Source: Sulfuritortus calidifontis (lineage in GTDB: Bacteria; Pseudomonadota; Gammaproteobacteria; Burkholderiales; Thiobacillaceae). Taken from it: DNA of 64,000 nucleotides. The DNA is taken from assembly GCF_003967275.1 (NCBI RefSeq), contig NZ_AP018721.1:2480001-2544000 (forward strand). The letters run 5' to 3'. The translations under genes and the position numbers were made by a program. The stretch's first letter is position 1. Every line of letters begins with the position of its first letter. Below are positions 48,006-58,542 of this stretch, piece after piece. The notes under the pieces are model-generated. The model ran no database searches, was not told where the DNA came from, and saw only the letters and a list, made by a program, of their open reading frames with translations.

Positions 48006-51000
48006 ATGACCGAACGCATCCGCGAGATCCCCTACAACTACACCTCCTTCTCCGACCGGGAGATCATCCGCCGCCTGCTCGGCGCCGAAGGCTGGGGCCT
48101 GATCGAGGAACTGCGCGGCGAGCGCCGCACCGGCCGCTCGGCCCGGATGCTGTTCGAGGTGCTGGGCGACATCTGGGTGGTCTCGCGCAACCCCTACCTG
48201 GAAGATGACCTGCTGGCCAACCCCAAGCGGCGCGCCCTCTTGGTCGCCGCCCTGCGTCACCGCCTGAACGAGATCGAGAAGCGGCGCCAGGGCAACGCCA
48301 AGGTCGGCCGCGTCCTGGAACTGGCCAATCGCGCGGTCGACGCCTTCGAGGCCGGCTTCGAAGAAACCGCGAAGCTCCGGCGCGAACTGACCCGCCGCCT
48401 GGCCCGCCACACCCGGCGCGACAACATCGGCTTCGACGGCCTGGCGCGGGTCTCCCACGTCACCGACGCCACCGACTGGCGCGTGGAATACCCCTTCGTG
48501 GTGCTGACGCCGGATGCGGCCGAGGAGGTTCCGGCCTTGGTGCGCGAACTGGCCGAACTCGACTTCACCGTCATCCCGCGCGGCGGCGGCACCGGCTACA
48601 CCGGCGGCGCGGTGCCGCTGTCGCGCCGCTCGGCCGTGATCAACACCGAGAAGTTCGACCACCTCTCGCCGGTGGAATACCGCATCCTGCCCGGTCACAC
48701 GGCGGCCACCGCGGTGATCACCTGCGGCGCCGGCGTGGTCACCCGCCGGGTGATGGAGGCGGCCGAGCGCGCCGGCCTGGTGTTCGCGGTCGATCCGACC
48801 TCGGCCGACGCCTCGTGCATCGGTGGCAACGTGGCCATGAACGCCGGGGGCAAGAAGGCGGTGCTCTGGGGCACGGCGGTGGACAACCTGGTGTCCTGGA
48901 AGATGGTGACGCCGCAGGCCGACTGGCTGGAGGTGGTTCGGCTCGACCACAACCTGGGCAAGATCCACGATGCCGAGACCGCCCGCTTCGAACTGCGCCG
49001 CCTCGATGCCGCCGGCCGACCCAAGGGCGCCCCCGAGATCCTGGCGATCCCGGGCAGCCAGTTCCGCAAGCAGGGCCTGGGCAAGGACGTCACCGACAAA
49101 TTCCTCGCCGGCCTGCCCGGCATCCAGAAGGAAGGCTGCGACGGCCTGATCACCGAGGCGACCTTCATCCTGCACCGCCTGCCCGGCCATGCCCGCACGG
49201 TCTGCCTGGAATTCTTCGGCACCGCGCACGAGGCGGTGCCGGCCATCGTCGAGATCAAGCGTCACCTCGATGCCAAGCCCGGCGGCGTGCTGCTGGCCGG
49301 CCTGGAACACCTGGACGCCCGCTACGTGAAGGCGGTGGGCTATGCGACCAAGGCCAACCGGCCCGGTCGGCCGAACATGGTGCTGCTGGCCGACCTGGTC
49401 GGCGACAACGAGGCCGCCGTGGCCGAGGCCGCCAGCCGCATCGTGCAGATCGCCAACAATCGCGGCGGCGAGGGCTTCATCGCGGTCAGCGCCGAGACCC
49501 GGCGCAAGTTCTGGCTCGACCGCGCCCGCACCGCCGCCATCGCCGCCCACACCAACGCCTTCAAGATCAACGAGGACGTGGTCATCCCGCTCGACCGCAT
49601 GGCCGACTACACCGACGGCGTCGAGCGCATCAACATCGAACTGTCGATCAAGAACAAGCTGGCCCTGCTCGACGAGTTGGAGCCCTTCCTGCGCGGCCCG
49701 CTGCCGCTGGCCGAAGACGAGGACACGATCGCCGACCCGGAGCACACCGAGGAACGCCGCCGCCGCGCACTGGCGCTGATCGCCAGCGTGCGCGCCCGCT
49801 GGCAAGGCTTGCTCGATCGGCTGGCCGACGCTGCCGTGTTCCGCCAGCTGCAACTCAAGGAAGAGCGCGTCTCCTGGAAGCGCGAGGTGCGCAACGAGCT
49901 GCGCCAGATCTTCACCGGGCGCGAATACGCGCCGGTGCTGGCCGAATGCGAGGCCATCCACCGGCGCGTGCTCAAGGGCCGGGTCTTCGTCGCCCTGCAC
50001 ATGCATGCCGGCGACGGCAACGTGCACACCAATATCCCGGTCAATTCCGACGACTACGCCATGCTGCAGACCGCCAACGCGGCGGTGCACCGGATCATGC
50101 AATTGGCGCTCGATCTCGGCGGCGTCATCTCGGGCGAACACGGCATTGGCATCACCAAGCTCGAATTCCTCACCGACGAAGCGCTGTCCGCCTTCGCCGC
50201 CTACAAGCACAAGGTCGATCCCGAAGGCCGGTTCAATGCCGGCAAGCTGGCGCCCGGCGCCGACCTCGCCAACGCCTACACGCCGTCGTTCTCCCTGCTC
50301 GAACTGGAATCGCTGATCATGGAGCAGTCGGAGATCGGCGCCATCGCCGACTCGATCAAGGACTGCCTGCGCTGCGGCAAATGCAAGCCGGTGTGCAATA
50401 CCCACGTGCCGCGCGCCAATCTGCTCTATTCCCCGCGCAACAAGATCCTCGGCACCTCGCTCCTGATCGAGGCCTTCCTGTACGAGGAGCAGACCCGGCG
50501 CGGCATCTCGCTCAAGCATTTCGACGAGTTCAACGACGTCGCCGACCACTGCACGGTCTGCCACAAGTGCAAGAATCCCTGCCCGGTCGACATCGACTTC
50601 GGCGACGTCTCGGTCGCCATGCGCAACTTCCTGCGCGAGCAGGGCAAGAAGCGCTTCAGCCCCGGCTCGGCCCTGGCCCTGTTCTTCCTCAACGCCACCT
50701 CGGAGCGGGTGATCGACCTCACCCGCAAGGCGGCCATCGAGTGGGGCTACCAGGCCCAGCGCCTGGGCCACGCCGTGGTCAAGCGGCTCGGCCTGGGGCG
50801 CAGCGAGCTGCGCCGGCCGCCCGCCTCGGTCGGCCCGGCCAAGCCGGTGACCCAGGTCATCCACTTCCTCAACCGGCCGCTGCCCGACAAGCTGCCGAGC
50901 AAGACCGCGCGCGCCCTGCTCGGCCTGACCGACCCCAAGGTGGTGCCCATCCTGCGCGACCCGGCCAAGGTGGGCGAGGAGGCCGAGGCGGTGTTCTACT

Positions 51001-51767
51001 TCCCCGGCTGCGGCTCCGAGCGCCTGTTCTCGCAAGTGGGCCTGGCCACCCTGGCCTGGCTCTACGAGCTGGGCGTGCAGACCGTGCTGCCGCCGGGCCA
51101 GCTCTGCTGCGGCTACCCGCAGACCGCCAGCGGCCGGCGCGACCAGGGCGAGGCGATCACCACCGCGAACCGGGTGCTGTTCCACCGCATCGCCAACACC
51201 CTGAACTACCTCGACATCAAGACGGTGATCGTCTCCTGCGGCACCTGCCTCGACCAGTTGAAGGACTACCAGTTCGAGAAGATCTTCCCCGGCTGTCGCC
51301 TGCTCGACATCCACGAGTACCTGTACGAAAAAGGCATAAAGCTGGAAGGCGTGACCGGCATGAAGTACATGTTCCACGACCCCTGCCACAGCCCGATGAA
51401 GCAGCACAACCCGATCGCCACGGCCAAGGCCCTGCTCGGCGCCGAGGTGAAGCTGTCGGAACGCTGCTGCGGCGAGGCCGGCAGCTTCGCCGCCGCGCGG
51501 CCCGACATCGCCACCCAGGTGCGCTTCCGCAAGGCCGAGGAGATCCAGCGCGTCGCCGGCGAACTGCGCGGCGGCAGCGAAGCCCCGGTCAAGCTGCTCA
51601 CCGCCTGCCCATCCTGTCTGCAAGGCCTTTCCCGCTACGAGGCGGAGGCCGGGGTCGAGGCCGACTACCTGATCATCGAGATGGCGCGCCACCATTTCGG
51701 TGAAGAATGGCTGCAGGGCTTCATCGAACGGGCGAATCAAGGCGGGATTGAACGGGTACTGCTGTAA
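48006..51767 (+). CDS. Large FAD-linked oxidase/iron-sulfur (DUF3683, GlcD-GlcF-like) fusion
   Basis: A 1253-residue flavoprotein, seemingly a D-2-hydroxyacid dehydrogenase with its electron-transfer partner fused. In order: an N-terminal DUF3683 region (about 1-155), a FAD-binding PCMH-type domain ([29 protein letters not shown]), an FAD-oxidase C domain ([28 protein letters not shown]), two 4Fe-4S motifs ([25 protein letters not shown]) and CCG domains ([28 protein letters not shown]). Fusions like this are common in betaproteobacteria and usually annotated D-lactate or glycolate oxidase-like. Substrate is unproven. Confidence 0.9.
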   Translation: MTERIREIPYNYTSFSDREIIRRLLGAEGWGLIEELRGERRTGRSARMLFEVLGDIWVVSRNPYLEDDLLANPKRRALLVAALRHRLNEIEKRRQGNAKVGRVLELANRAVDAFEAGFEETAKLRRELTRRLARHTRRDNIGFDGLARVSHVTDATDWRVEYPFVVLTPDAAEEVPALVRELAELDFTVIPRGGGTGYTGGAVPLSRRSAVINTEKFDHLSPVEYRILPGHTAATAVITCGAGVVTRRVMEAAERAGLVFAVDPTSADASCIGGNVAMNAGGKKAVLWGTAVDNLVSWKMVTPQADWLEVVRLDHNLGKIHDAETARFELRRLDAAGRPKGAPEILAIPGSQFRKQGLGKDVTDKFLAGLPGIQKEGCDGLITEATFILHRLPGHARTVCLEFFGTAHEAVPAIVEIKRHLDAKPGGVLLAGLEHLDARYVKAVGYATKANRPGRPNMVLLADLVGDNEAAVAEAASRIVQIANNRGGEGFIAVSAETRRKFWLDRARTAAIAAHTNAFKINEDVVIPLDRMADYTDGVERINIELSIKNKLALLDELEPFLRGPLPLAEDEDTIADPEHTEERRRRALALIASVRARWQGLLDRLADAAVFRQLQLKEERVSWKREVRNELRQIFTGREYAPVLAECEAIHRRVLKGRVFVALHMHAGDGNVHTNIPVNSDDYAMLQTANAAVHRIMQLALDLGGVISGEHGIGITKLEFLTDEALSAFAAYKHKVDPEGRFNAGKLAPGADLANAYTPSFSLLELESLIMEQSEIGAIADSIKDCLRCGKCKPVCNTHVPRANLLYSPRNKILGTSLLIEAFLYEEQTRRGISLKHFDEFNDVADHCTVCHKCKNPCPVDIDFGDVSVAMRNFLREQGKKRFSPGSALALFFLNATSERVIDLTRKAAIEWGYQAQRLGHAVVKRLGLGRSELRRPPASVGPAKPVTQVIHFLNRPLPDKLPSKTARALLGLTDPKVVPILRDPAKVGEEAEAVFYFPGCGSERLFSQVGLATLAWLYELGVQTVLPPGQLCCGYPQTASGRRDQGEAITTANRVLFHRIANTLNYLDIKTVIVSCGTCLDQLKDYQFEKIFPGCRLLDIHEYLYEKGIKLEGVTGMKYMFHDPCHSPMKQHNPIATAKALLGAEVKLSERCCGEAGSFAAARPDIATQVRFRKAEEIQRVAGELRGGSEAPVKLLTACPSCLQGLSRYEAEAGVEADYLIIEMARHHFGEEWLQGFIERANQGGIERVLL

Positions 51768-51813
51768 CCCAGTTTGCCATTCCCGCCTTCGCAGGCGTGG
51801 CAGGGCGGGCGCT

Positions 51814-52401
51814 TTATGGCGCCACTGCTCGCATCAGCAGCGGCCACTGGCCATCCCATTGCGCGGTCGGGTTCTGCTTGAAGCCGCCCTTGACGAACTG
51901 ATGCCAGCGGCCGTGGACGAAGCTCAGGCAGAGATTGGCCGCGGCATTGGCATCGACCCCCTCGGCCAGGTCGTTCTGGCTGGCGGCGATGCGCAGGGCC
52001 TGGCGCAGGCTGGCCTCCAGGCGATCGAACAACTGGTTCATCCGCGCCTGCAGGCGCTCGTTTTCATTGACCAGGGCCTCGCCGGTGAGCACCCGGGTCA
52101 TGCCCGGGTTCTTCTCGGCGAAACCGAGCAGCAGGGCGAGCATGCCGCGCACCTGCTCCAGGCCGCGAGTCTCCTCGGTGGACAGCTTGTTGATCAGCCC
52201 GAACAGGGTGGACTCGATGAATTCGATCAGGCCCTCGTACATCTGGGCCTTGCTCGCGAAGTGACGGTAGAGCGCGGCCTCGGACACCTCGAGCCGGGCC
52301 GCCAGGGCGGCGGTGGTGACCTTTTCCGCCTGCGGGCTCTCCAGCATCTCGGCCAGAACCTGCAGGATTTGCAGCTTGCGTTCTCCCGGTTTGCTCGCCA
52401 T
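51814..52401 (-). CDS. slmA: Nucleoid occlusion factor SlmA (TetR family)
   Basis: A 195-residue TetR-fold protein close to E. coli SlmA, which binds DNA and blocks FtsZ assembly over the nucleoid. Shared SlmA features are ILQVLAEMLESPQAEKVTTAALAARLEVSEAALYRHFASK (helix-turn-helix), LIEFIESTLFGLINKL, LLLGFAEKNPGMTRVLTGEALV and the C-terminal FKQNPTAQWDGQWPLL. The start overlaps the DUF4936 stop by one base, so the two are co-expressed. It is convergent with the oxidoreductase gene. Confidence 0.9.
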   Translation of the reverse strand: MASKPGERKLQILQVLAEMLESPQAEKVTTAALAARLEVSEAALYRHFASKAQMYEGLIEFIESTLFGLINKLSTEETRGLEQVRGMLALLLGFAEKNPGMTRVLTGEALVNENERLQARMNQLFDRLEASLRQALRIAASQNDLAEGVDANAAANLCLSFVHGRWHQFVKGGFKQNPTAQWDGQWPLLMRAVAP

Positions 52402-52718
52402 CAGATCTCCTTAACAGCACAGGCCGGCACCGCAGCGCCGGGCGACTCGACAAAACACTCGACATGGCGGCGATCGGCCAGCCGCACCTCGATATCGAAT
52501 TGGTCGACCAATGCCTGCAGTACGCGCTCAAAAGCAGCCGGCTCGGCCACGGCCTCGTAGACCTCCATCCAGGTAGCCGGCGCATCGCGCCGCTTCAGCA
52601 AGCGGCCAGCCACGCCGGTACGGCAGGCCAAACGCGCCTGCATGCCGCGTACTGCCTGTTCCAACTCGCGGTCGTCGGCGTCCGCCACCCGGTACCAGAC
52701 GTAATAACCTACGCTCAC
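52401..52718 (-). CDS. DUF4936-family protein
   Basis: A 105-residue protein of the DUF4936 type. It starts MSVGYYVWYRVADADDRELEQAVRGMQARL and has the conserved pattern TGVAGRLLKRRDAPATWMEVYEAV, suggesting a dimeric alpha/beta (stress-response or antibiotic-monooxygenase-like) fold. Function unknown. It is translationally coupled on both sides: a 4-bp overlap with ygfZ upstream and a one-base overlap with slmA downstream. Confidence 0.82.
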   Translation of the reverse strand: MSVGYYVWYRVADADDRELEQAVRGMQARLACRTGVAGRLLKRRDAPATWMEVYEAVAEPAAFERVLQALVDQFDIEVRLADRRHVECFVESPGAAVPACAVKEI

Positions 52719-53737
52719 AGGCTGTAGGGCAAAGGCTCGAACCTAAGCTGGGGACCGTCGGGCCGCTGCCAGCGCACCTCACCGGCCTCGAAGCTGGACA
52801 CCTGCATCACCGCAAGCACATCGCTGCCGCCCTCGGGCGCCGGTGCTGCATTGGCGATGACACCGCAGGCCTGACCCGGCAGGTCGGGACTGAACAGTTC
52901 GTCGCCGGGCCGGACGGCAGCCTCGACATGGGCCAGATAGGTGCGGCGCTTGATCTTGCCCAGGTACTGGGTACGGGCGACGATCTCCTGGCCGGGGTAA
53001 CAGCCCTTCTGGAAGCTGATGCCGTGCAGCACTTCCATGTTGAGCATCTGGGGCACGAACTGGTCCTGGGTCGGGGCCAGCACCATGGCCACGCCGGCCC
53101 GGATCATCAGCCAGTCCCAGGCGGGCGCGCCGACCGGGCGCGCCTCGGTGGTCAGCGCCTGCCAGACGCGCTGGGCGTGGTCGGGCTGGACGAAAAGGTC
53201 GAAGCGGTTGTCGCCCAGTTGCACGGCGAAGGCCGAATCGGTGTGCAGCACGCTCATCATGCCCTGGGGCGCGGCCCCGATCGCGGCGACCAGCGCTTCA
53301 CGGGCGCCGATGCCGTTGAGACCGAGTCGCACCCACTCTGGACCGGCGTCACGGGCCTTGACCTTCGAGCGCAGGATGAACATCGACAGCTTCTTCTGCA
53401 CGGCCTCGCGCACGGCCTCGGGCAGCATGAGCAGGACGCCGGCATCGCGGCGGAAGACCAGGAAGTTGGCGAGCAACCGGCCCTTGGCGGTGCAATAGCC
53501 GGCGAACAGGGCCGCCTCGGGTTTGAGGCCGCGCATGTCGTTGGTCAACTGGCCGTGGAGGAAGGTTTGGGTATCCTCGCCCTCGAAACCGATCAGACCG
53601 TAATGCGAGAGGTCGGCCACCACCAGTCCGTCACGCGCGGTGCGCAGTTCTTCGGCCGGGGCGCCAAAATGCTTGACGGCGCCGCCCTCGATCGCGGCGC
53701 CTTGCGTTTGCAAGTATTCACTCCAAGCGTGGATCAT
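52715..53737 (-). CDS. ygfZ: Folate-binding protein YgfZ (Fe-S cluster maintenance)
   Basis: A 340-residue GcvT-fold protein. The family signature KGCYPGQEIVARTQYLG is present, with the conserved Cys. YgfZ helps maintain Fe-S enzymes, including MiaB, in a tetrahydrofolate-dependent way in E. coli; miaB is on the same strand 6 kb upstream. The first gene of the ygfZ-DUF4936-slmA operon. The start ATG 53737 gives MIHAWSEYLQTQGA, the usual N-terminus. Confidence 0.93.
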   Translation of the reverse strand: MIHAWSEYLQTQGAAIEGGAVKHFGAPAEELRTARDGLVVADLSHYGLIGFEGEDTQTFLHGQLTNDMRGLKPEAALFAGYCTAKGRLLANFLVFRRDAGVLLMLPEAVREAVQKKLSMFILRSKVKARDAGPEWVRLGLNGIGAREALVAAIGAAPQGMMSVLHTDSAFAVQLGDNRFDLFVQPDHAQRVWQALTTEARPVGAPAWDWLMIRAGVAMVLAPTQDQFVPQMLNMEVLHGISFQKGCYPGQEIVARTQYLGKIKRRTYLAHVEAAVRPGDELFSPDLPGQACGVIANAAPAPEGGSDVLAVMQVSSFEAGEVRWQRPDGPQLRFEPLPYSL

Positions 53738-53818
53738 GATTCATGCGGCATTCAGGATAACGAACAGCCGGTAAGGTAAAGGCAGCGGCGGCAAAAGACA
53801 AGCGATCGAGCCAGCCGC

Positions 53819-56068
53819 TCAGCCCTCTTGCGGGCAATATCTTTCGACCGCGGCGTACAGTTCGTCAGCACGGAAGGGCTTGGCCATGAAGGCGTCCATG
53901 CCCAGGGCGAGACAGCGCTCGCGATCGGTGGTCAAGGCGCTGGCGGTCACTGCGACGATGGGCGTGCGTCGGCCGCTGCCGCGCTCCATCTCCCGGATGC
54001 GGACGGTCGTTTCATAGCCATCGAGCCCGGGCATCTGCAGGTCCATCAGGATCAGGTCGAACTGCCGGCCCTGCTGCAGCAGGGCCAGGGCCTGCTCACC
54101 ATCCTGCGCCAGGGTGACGCCGTAACCCCGCTTCTCCAGCAGGGCCTGGACCAGTTTCTGGTTGACCGGCACGTCCTCCACCAACATCACCTGGCAGGTT
54201 GCCGCCACGGCCTGGGCGGACCGCTCGGGCGTCTCCGTCTCCGGCGCGGGGGGCGCACCCGCCACCGCCAGTTCCACCGTGAAATGGAAGGTGCTGCCCT
54301 GACCCAGAACGCTTTCGGCCCAGATGCGGCCGCCCATCATCTCGGCCAGGCGGCCGCAGATCGACAGGCCGAGGCCGGTACCGCCGAAACGGCGGGTCAT
54401 CGAGGCGTCGACCTGGGAGAAGGCCTTGAAGATGCTGTCGAGCTGCTCGGCCGGGATGCCGATGCCGGTATCGCTGACCGCCAGATGCAGGCGCACGCCA
54501 TGCTCCAGGTGCTGGTCGACCGTGACCTGGACCTTCACCCCGCCCCGCTCGGTGAACTTGAGGGCATTGCCCAGCAGGTTGAGCAGGATCTGTCGCAACC
54601 GGGCGGGATCGCCGACCAGGAACTGAGGCACGTCGGCTGCGATGTTCCACTCGAGCGCCAGACCCTTGTCCTTGGCCTGGATCGCCAAGGTGCGCACGGC
54701 GCCGCTGACCACGCTCTCAAGCTCGAAGGTGATGTGCTCCAGCTCCAGCCGGCCGGCTTCGATCTTGGAAAAATCGAGGATGTCGTTGAGCACCGTGAGC
54801 AGGGCCTCGGCCGAGCTCTTGACGATATTGAGATAGTCGCGCTGCTCTTCAGTCAGTTCGCTGTCCAGTGCCAGCTCGGTCATGCCCAGGATGCCGTTCA
54901 TCGGCGTGCGGATCTCGTGGCTCATATTGGCGAGGAACTCGCTCTTGGCCCGGTTCGCCGTCTCGGCTGCATCCTTCGCCATGTGCAGTGCCCGGGCCAT
55001 GGCCTTTCTTTCGCTGATGTCGTGGCCGATATTGATCTCGCCGATGCGCTTGCCGTCGGCATCGAACAGGGGCGATGCGGAGATCGAGACATCGAGCAGG
55101 CGGGCATCGCGGGTCAGCAGTTGGCTCTCGAAGCGGGTACCGGCGATGGCGTGGCGCACACGGTCGAGCCACTGGGCCAGCTCGCCCTGACGCGAATCCG
55201 GCAACAGGAAGCCGACTGAGCGTCCCATCACCTCCTGTGCCGGATAGCCGTACAGTCGCTCGGCACCCTGGTTCCAGCTGAGGACATGGCCTTCCAGGTC
55301 AAGGGTGAGGATGGCGTCGTCCGATTGCTCGACCACCAAAGCGAGCCGGCGATTGGTCTGCTCGCTGACCCGGACCTTGGCCAGCAACTCCTCGATACTG
55401 GCCGCCATCTGGTTGAACGCAGCAGCCGTGCTGGCGATCTCGGGCGGGCCGGCCACCGTCGCCCGTTCCGACAGCTCGCCGTCGCCGAAGCGCTTCACCG
55501 TTTGCGCGAGTCCAGTCAACGGCTTCAGCCCCTGACGCAGCATCATGCCCAGCAACACGACCAGACCGATGAGGAAAACCAGCGATGCGATGAGGGCTTG
55601 CCGGCTGACCTGCCAGGCGTTTTCCACCACCATCGCCAGGGAAGGTTCGATCAGCAGTTCGGCATAGGTGATGCCGCCCAGGGTGATGGTCGATTGATAG
55701 GAGGCGATCTCCTCGTTGAGCAGCCCGGTGAACCAGGCCGGCGCGGAGATCACCGTGTCCGCGCCCTTGCCGCGGGTCTGCGCGATGACCTGATAGGGCA
55801 CGGCCTGGTAGACCACGATCCGGGCCAGGCCGCGGTAGCGGCCGACGCTGTCCAGCGTCTGCTGCACGGTCTCGATGTCGCCGACGACCAGGGTCTGACG
55901 CAACACCGGCAACAGCGCGGCCGCCACCGAGCGGATGTTATCCTCGGCCGCCTGTCGCTCGCTCTCGACTTGGCTGCGCACCTGGAACAGCAAACCGGCC
56001 AGCGTCACCAAGAGCAGCCCCAGGCTGGTCAGCCAAAGCACACGGGCGGATAGGCTCAACTTAGGCAT
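53819..56068 (-). CDS. Hybrid sensor histidine kinase (HAMP-PAS-HisKA-HATPase-REC)
   Basis: A 749-residue membrane kinase. TM1 (about 10-30) and TM2 (about 158-177) bracket a periplasmic domain of about 125 residues. HAMP (about 178-235), PAS (about 240-355), HisKA with His384 in [16 protein letters not shown], HATPase ([25 protein letters not shown]) and a C-terminal receiver ([15 protein letters not shown]) follow. There is no separate DNA-binding regulator beside it, so it should signal by phosphorelay. It lies 30 bp downstream of a PhnD-like binding protein gene, which probably feeds its periplasmic sensor. Confidence 0.93.
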   Translation of the reverse strand: MPKLSLSARVLWLTSLGLLLVTLAGLLFQVRSQVESERQAAEDNIRSVAAALLPVLRQTLVVGDIETVQQTLDSVGRYRGLARIVVYQAVPYQVIAQTRGKGADTVISAPAWFTGLLNEEIASYQSTITLGGITYAELLIEPSLAMVVENAWQVSRQALIASLVFLIGLVVLLGMMLRQGLKPLTGLAQTVKRFGDGELSERATVAGPPEIASTAAAFNQMAASIEELLAKVRVSEQTNRRLALVVEQSDDAILTLDLEGHVLSWNQGAERLYGYPAQEVMGRSVGFLLPDSRQGELAQWLDRVRHAIAGTRFESQLLTRDARLLDVSISASPLFDADGKRIGEINIGHDISERKAMARALHMAKDAAETANRAKSEFLANMSHEIRTPMNGILGMTELALDSELTEEQRDYLNIVKSSAEALLTVLNDILDFSKIEAGRLELEHITFELESVVSGAVRTLAIQAKDKGLALEWNIAADVPQFLVGDPARLRQILLNLLGNALKFTERGGVKVQVTVDQHLEHGVRLHLAVSDTGIGIPAEQLDSIFKAFSQVDASMTRRFGGTGLGLSICGRLAEMMGGRIWAESVLGQGSTFHFTVELAVAGAPPAPETETPERSAQAVAATCQVMLVEDVPVNQKLVQALLEKRGYGVTLAQDGEQALALLQQGRQFDLILMDLQMPGLDGYETTVRIREMERGSGRRTPIVAVTASALTTDRERCLALGMDAFMAKPFRADELYAAVERYCPQEG

Positions 56069-56098
56069 AAGCGGCCGCGAGGCTGCGCCGGATTGGAA

Positions 56099-56908
56099 TC
56101 ACTGTCCCATCTGACGGTAGACCCGACGGACATTGTCATAGTCCTTGTCGGTAGCCGGCTCGAAGCCAGGTAACTGGCTTCTGGCCAGGATGGCCCTGGC
56201 CTTGGGGTCGTGCGCCATCCCGGTCAGGGCCTTCTGAATCTCCTGCACCTTGGCCTTGGCCACCCGCGGATGCACCACGATGGCCAAGTCGTAATAGGGT
56301 TCGGAGGTATAGAGGCTGCGGAACTTGAGATTCTTGCGCTCGGCATATTGCTCGAGCGAGCGGGAATTGGCCGCGACGGCATCGGCCAGGCCGGCCACCG
56401 CCTGGGCCATGGCGCCCTCCTGATTGCCGGCAAAGACCTCGGCCTCCTTGATGCCGGCACCGATCAGGGCGACCTTGGGCACGGCATAGGCCATGAAGGC
56501 CTCCTGCGAAGGATAGGCCACCCGCTTGCCGTTCAGTTGCGCCAGCGTCTTGATCGGACTGTCCTCCAACACGGCGATGGTGCCATGCACCGGCTTGCTG
56601 CCGAGCCGGGCGATCACCTTGTAGACGCCGTCATATTCCTTCTGGAAATTGTGGTTGGTGAAGATCAGGTCGAATTCGCCGCGCCCCATCATGGCGTCGG
56701 TTTCCAGCACGGTCGTGCCCATCTTCAATTGGAAGCTCAGGCCGGTCGCCTCGCCCAGATATTGCAGCACGGGGTTCCAGCGCTCGGCGGTCAGCTGCGG
56801 ACTTTGCTGGTTGAGCACGCCGAACACCAGCGGCCCGGACTGCGCCCAAGCCAGGCCAGCCGCCACATACAGTCCGGCCGCCACGACGATTCGCTGCACA
56901 AACCCCAT
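56099..56908 (-). CDS. PhnD/SsuA-like periplasmic binding protein
   Basis: A 269-residue periplasmic substrate-binding protein of the phosphate/phosphite/phosphonate (PhnD-like) family. The start ATG 56908 has GGAGGA upstream and a signal peptide MGFVQRIVVAAGLYVAAGLAWA; the frame is open further but that is not needed. Family features are PLVFGVLNQQSP, GRGEFDLIFTNHNFQKEY, and YPSQEAFMAYAVPKVALIGAG. There are no ABC permease or ATPase genes nearby, and the next gene is a histidine kinase with a periplasmic domain. It may serve as a sensor ligand-carrier rather than as a transporter component. Ligand unknown. Confidence 0.88.
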   Translation of the reverse strand: MGFVQRIVVAAGLYVAAGLAWAQSGPLVFGVLNQQSPQLTAERWNPVLQYLGEATGLSFQLKMGTTVLETDAMMGRGEFDLIFTNHNFQKEYDGVYKVIARLGSKPVHGTIAVLEDSPIKTLAQLNGKRVAYPSQEAFMAYAVPKVALIGAGIKEAEVFAGNQEGAMAQAVAGLADAVAANSRSLEQYAERKNLKFRSLYTSEPYYDLAIVVHPRVAKAKVQEIQKALTGMAHDPKARAILARSQLPGFEPATDKDYDNVRRVYRQMGQ

Positions 56909-57015
56909 TCTGCCGTCCTCCTGAGCTGTTTTTCGCCCGATTTCCGCCAATAGTATCGGTTCCGAGCTGGCAAGTTAAGCCTTTGATTCAGTATGGCCGC
57001 CGGCGGCCAACTGCC

Positions 57016-57219
57016 TCACGTCCCCGGCGGACGACAGCCTTCTCGGCAGGCCAGGATGGAGAAGTGGCGCAAGTACCACCAAAGCAGGAGCGGCAAGGCC
57101 AGGACCAAGGCCCACTGCCACCATGTCTGCGGCGCCTGCCCGTCCTGCAGCCAGTGGACGAGCAGGCTCAGCGCCGGAAACAGAGGGAGCAGCAGAAGGA
57201 ACAGCAGAACCGCGCGCAT
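57016..57219 (-). CDS. Small two-helix membrane protein (unknown)
   Basis: A 67-residue ORF that begins 2 bp after the corC stop. It is highly hydrophobic, with two predicted helices (about 3-22, AVLLFLLLLPLFPALSLLVHW, and 33-50, TWWQWALVLALPLLLWWYL), and a short polar tail with one Cys pair. Its position right behind corC is where lnt (apolipoprotein N-acyltransferase) sits in many proteobacteria; this is not Lnt. I do not recognise it. Coupled spacing and membrane character support a real gene, but the GC-rich context allows spurious ORFs. Confidence 0.5.
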   Translation of the reverse strand: MRAVLLFLLLLPLFPALSLLVHWLQDGQAPQTWWQWALVLALPLLLWWYLRHFSILACREGCRPPGT

Positions 57220-57221
57220 GC

Positions 57222-58061
57222 TTAGAGCAGCGAGGCCTGCGGCAGCTGTTCGACCAGCAGGGTATGCAGCCGCCGGCTGTCGGCGCGCAGGACATGGAAG
57301 CGGAAGCCGTCGATCTCGACCGACTCGCCCCGCTTGGGCAGGCGGCCGAAGCGATTGGTCACCAGGCCGCCAACGGTGTCGAACTCCTCTTCCGACAGGT
57401 GGGCGCCCAGGGTCTCGTTGAAGTCGGCGATCTCGGTCTGGGCCTTGACCCGCCAGCCGCCGCTCCTGTCGCGCAGGATGTTGGCCTCGGCCTCGTCGTA
57501 GTCGTATTCGTCCTCGATATCGCCGACGATCTGTTCGAGCACGTCCTCGATGGTGACCATGCCGGAGACACCGCCGTATTCGTCGACCACGATGGCGATG
57601 TGGTTGCGCGAGGCGCGGAACTCGCGCAGCAGCACGTTGAGCCGTTTCGACTCGGGCACGAAAATGGCCGGCCGCAGCCAGTCGCGCAGGTTCACCGCCT
57701 CGCCGGCACAGATACGCAGCAGATCCTTGGCCAGCAGGATGCCGACCACGTCGTCGCGCTCGGCATCGACGGCGGGGAAACGGGAGTGGGCCGCCTCGAT
57801 GACGAAGGGCAGGATCTTCTCGGGCGGATCGTTGATGTCGACCACGTCCATCTGGGCGCGCGGGATCATGATCTCGCGCACCTGGCGCTCGGACACCTGG
57901 AGCACGCCCTCGATCATGGTCAGGGCGTCGGCATCGAGCAGGTTGTGGTCGTAGGCGGCGTGCAGGACTTCCAGCAGCTGCTCGCGGTCTTCCGGCTCGC
58001 GCAGGAGCCAGGAGGTCAGGCGTTCGATAAGACTAGGTCGGGGACTACTGTCGTCGCTCAT
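57222..58061 (-). CDS. corC: CorC/HlyC-family CBS-domain transport-associated protein
   Basis: A 279-residue cytosolic protein with a CBS pair (about 65-190; VREIMIPRAQMDVVDIND and VDEYGGVSGMVTIEDVLEQIVGDIEDEYD) and a C-terminal CorC_HlyC domain (about 195-275; FNETLGAHLSEEEFDTVGGLV). E. coli CorC is linked to magnesium/cobalt efflux. It lacks the transmembrane DUF21 domain of longer relatives. Its start overlaps the ybeY stop (ATGA). The position after phoH-ybeY is standard. Confidence 0.93.
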   Translation of the reverse strand: MSDDSSPRPSLIERLTSWLLREPEDREQLLEVLHAAYDHNLLDADALTMIEGVLQVSERQVREIMIPRAQMDVVDINDPPEKILPFVIEAAHSRFPAVDAERDDVVGILLAKDLLRICAGEAVNLRDWLRPAIFVPESKRLNVLLREFRASRNHIAIVVDEYGGVSGMVTIEDVLEQIVGDIEDEYDYDEAEANILRDRSGGWRVKAQTEIADFNETLGAHLSEEEFDTVGGLVTNRFGRLPKRGESVEIDGFRFHVLRADSRRLHTLLVEQLPQASLL

Positions 58062-58531
58062 CGGTAGGGATCGGGGTAACCCAATGATTGAATGATAAAG
58101 CTTTCCAGGGCTTCCATGACAGTGGCGTCCCGGTCGACCTCATGGTCATAGCCCTGCAAATGCAGGAAACCGTGCACGATCAGATGGGCATAGTGGGCCG
58201 GCAAAGACTTTTTCTGTTCCCTGGCCTCGCGCGCCACCACCGGTGCGCAGAGCACGATGTCGCCGGTCAATGTACTTGTCTCGGGGTCTTCACCGTAGAC
58301 GAAGGTGAGCACGTTGGTGGCATAGTCCTTGCCGCGGAAATCGCGGTTGAGCGCGCGCCCCTCGGCCTCGCCGACGATGCGCAGCGTGGCCTGGATGTCC
58401 CGTTGGAGCGCGGCGACGGCCCAACGCCGCAGCTCGGCCCGCGTCGGCAGGGTCTTGTTGCCGACCGCGAACTGCACGGCCAGGCTCAGCCTGGGCCTGG
58501 CCGGCCTGTTCGCCGCCTTGGCGCTTGGCAT
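58058..58531 (-). CDS. ybeY: Endoribonuclease YbeY (rRNA maturation)
   Basis: A 157-residue zinc RNase for 16S rRNA 3'-end maturation and ribosome quality control. The metal-binding motif is HLIVHGFLHLQGYDH (three His in the HxxxHxxxxxH pattern). The family segment RDFRGKDYATNVLTF precedes it. The N-terminal 15 residues (MPSAKAANRPARPR) are not family-conserved, so the true start may be downstream, for example at a GTG. It overlaps corC by 4 bp and lies 11 bp after phoH. Confidence 0.93.
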   Translation of the reverse strand: MPSAKAANRPARPRLSLAVQFAVGNKTLPTRAELRRWAVAALQRDIQATLRIVGEAEGRALNRDFRGKDYATNVLTFVYGEDPETSTLTGDIVLCAPVVAREAREQKKSLPAHYAHLIVHGFLHLQGYDHEVDRDATVMEALESFIIQSLGYPDPYR

Positions 58532-58542
58532 GGCCTTCTCCC

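Noticed and set aside
47676-51740. A 1354-codon open frame on the minus strand opposite the large flavin/Fe-S gene
   Set aside because: It is antisense to a gene with clear domains, has the His/Asp/Gly/Ala-rich composition typical of GC-rich shadow frames, and no recognisable motif.
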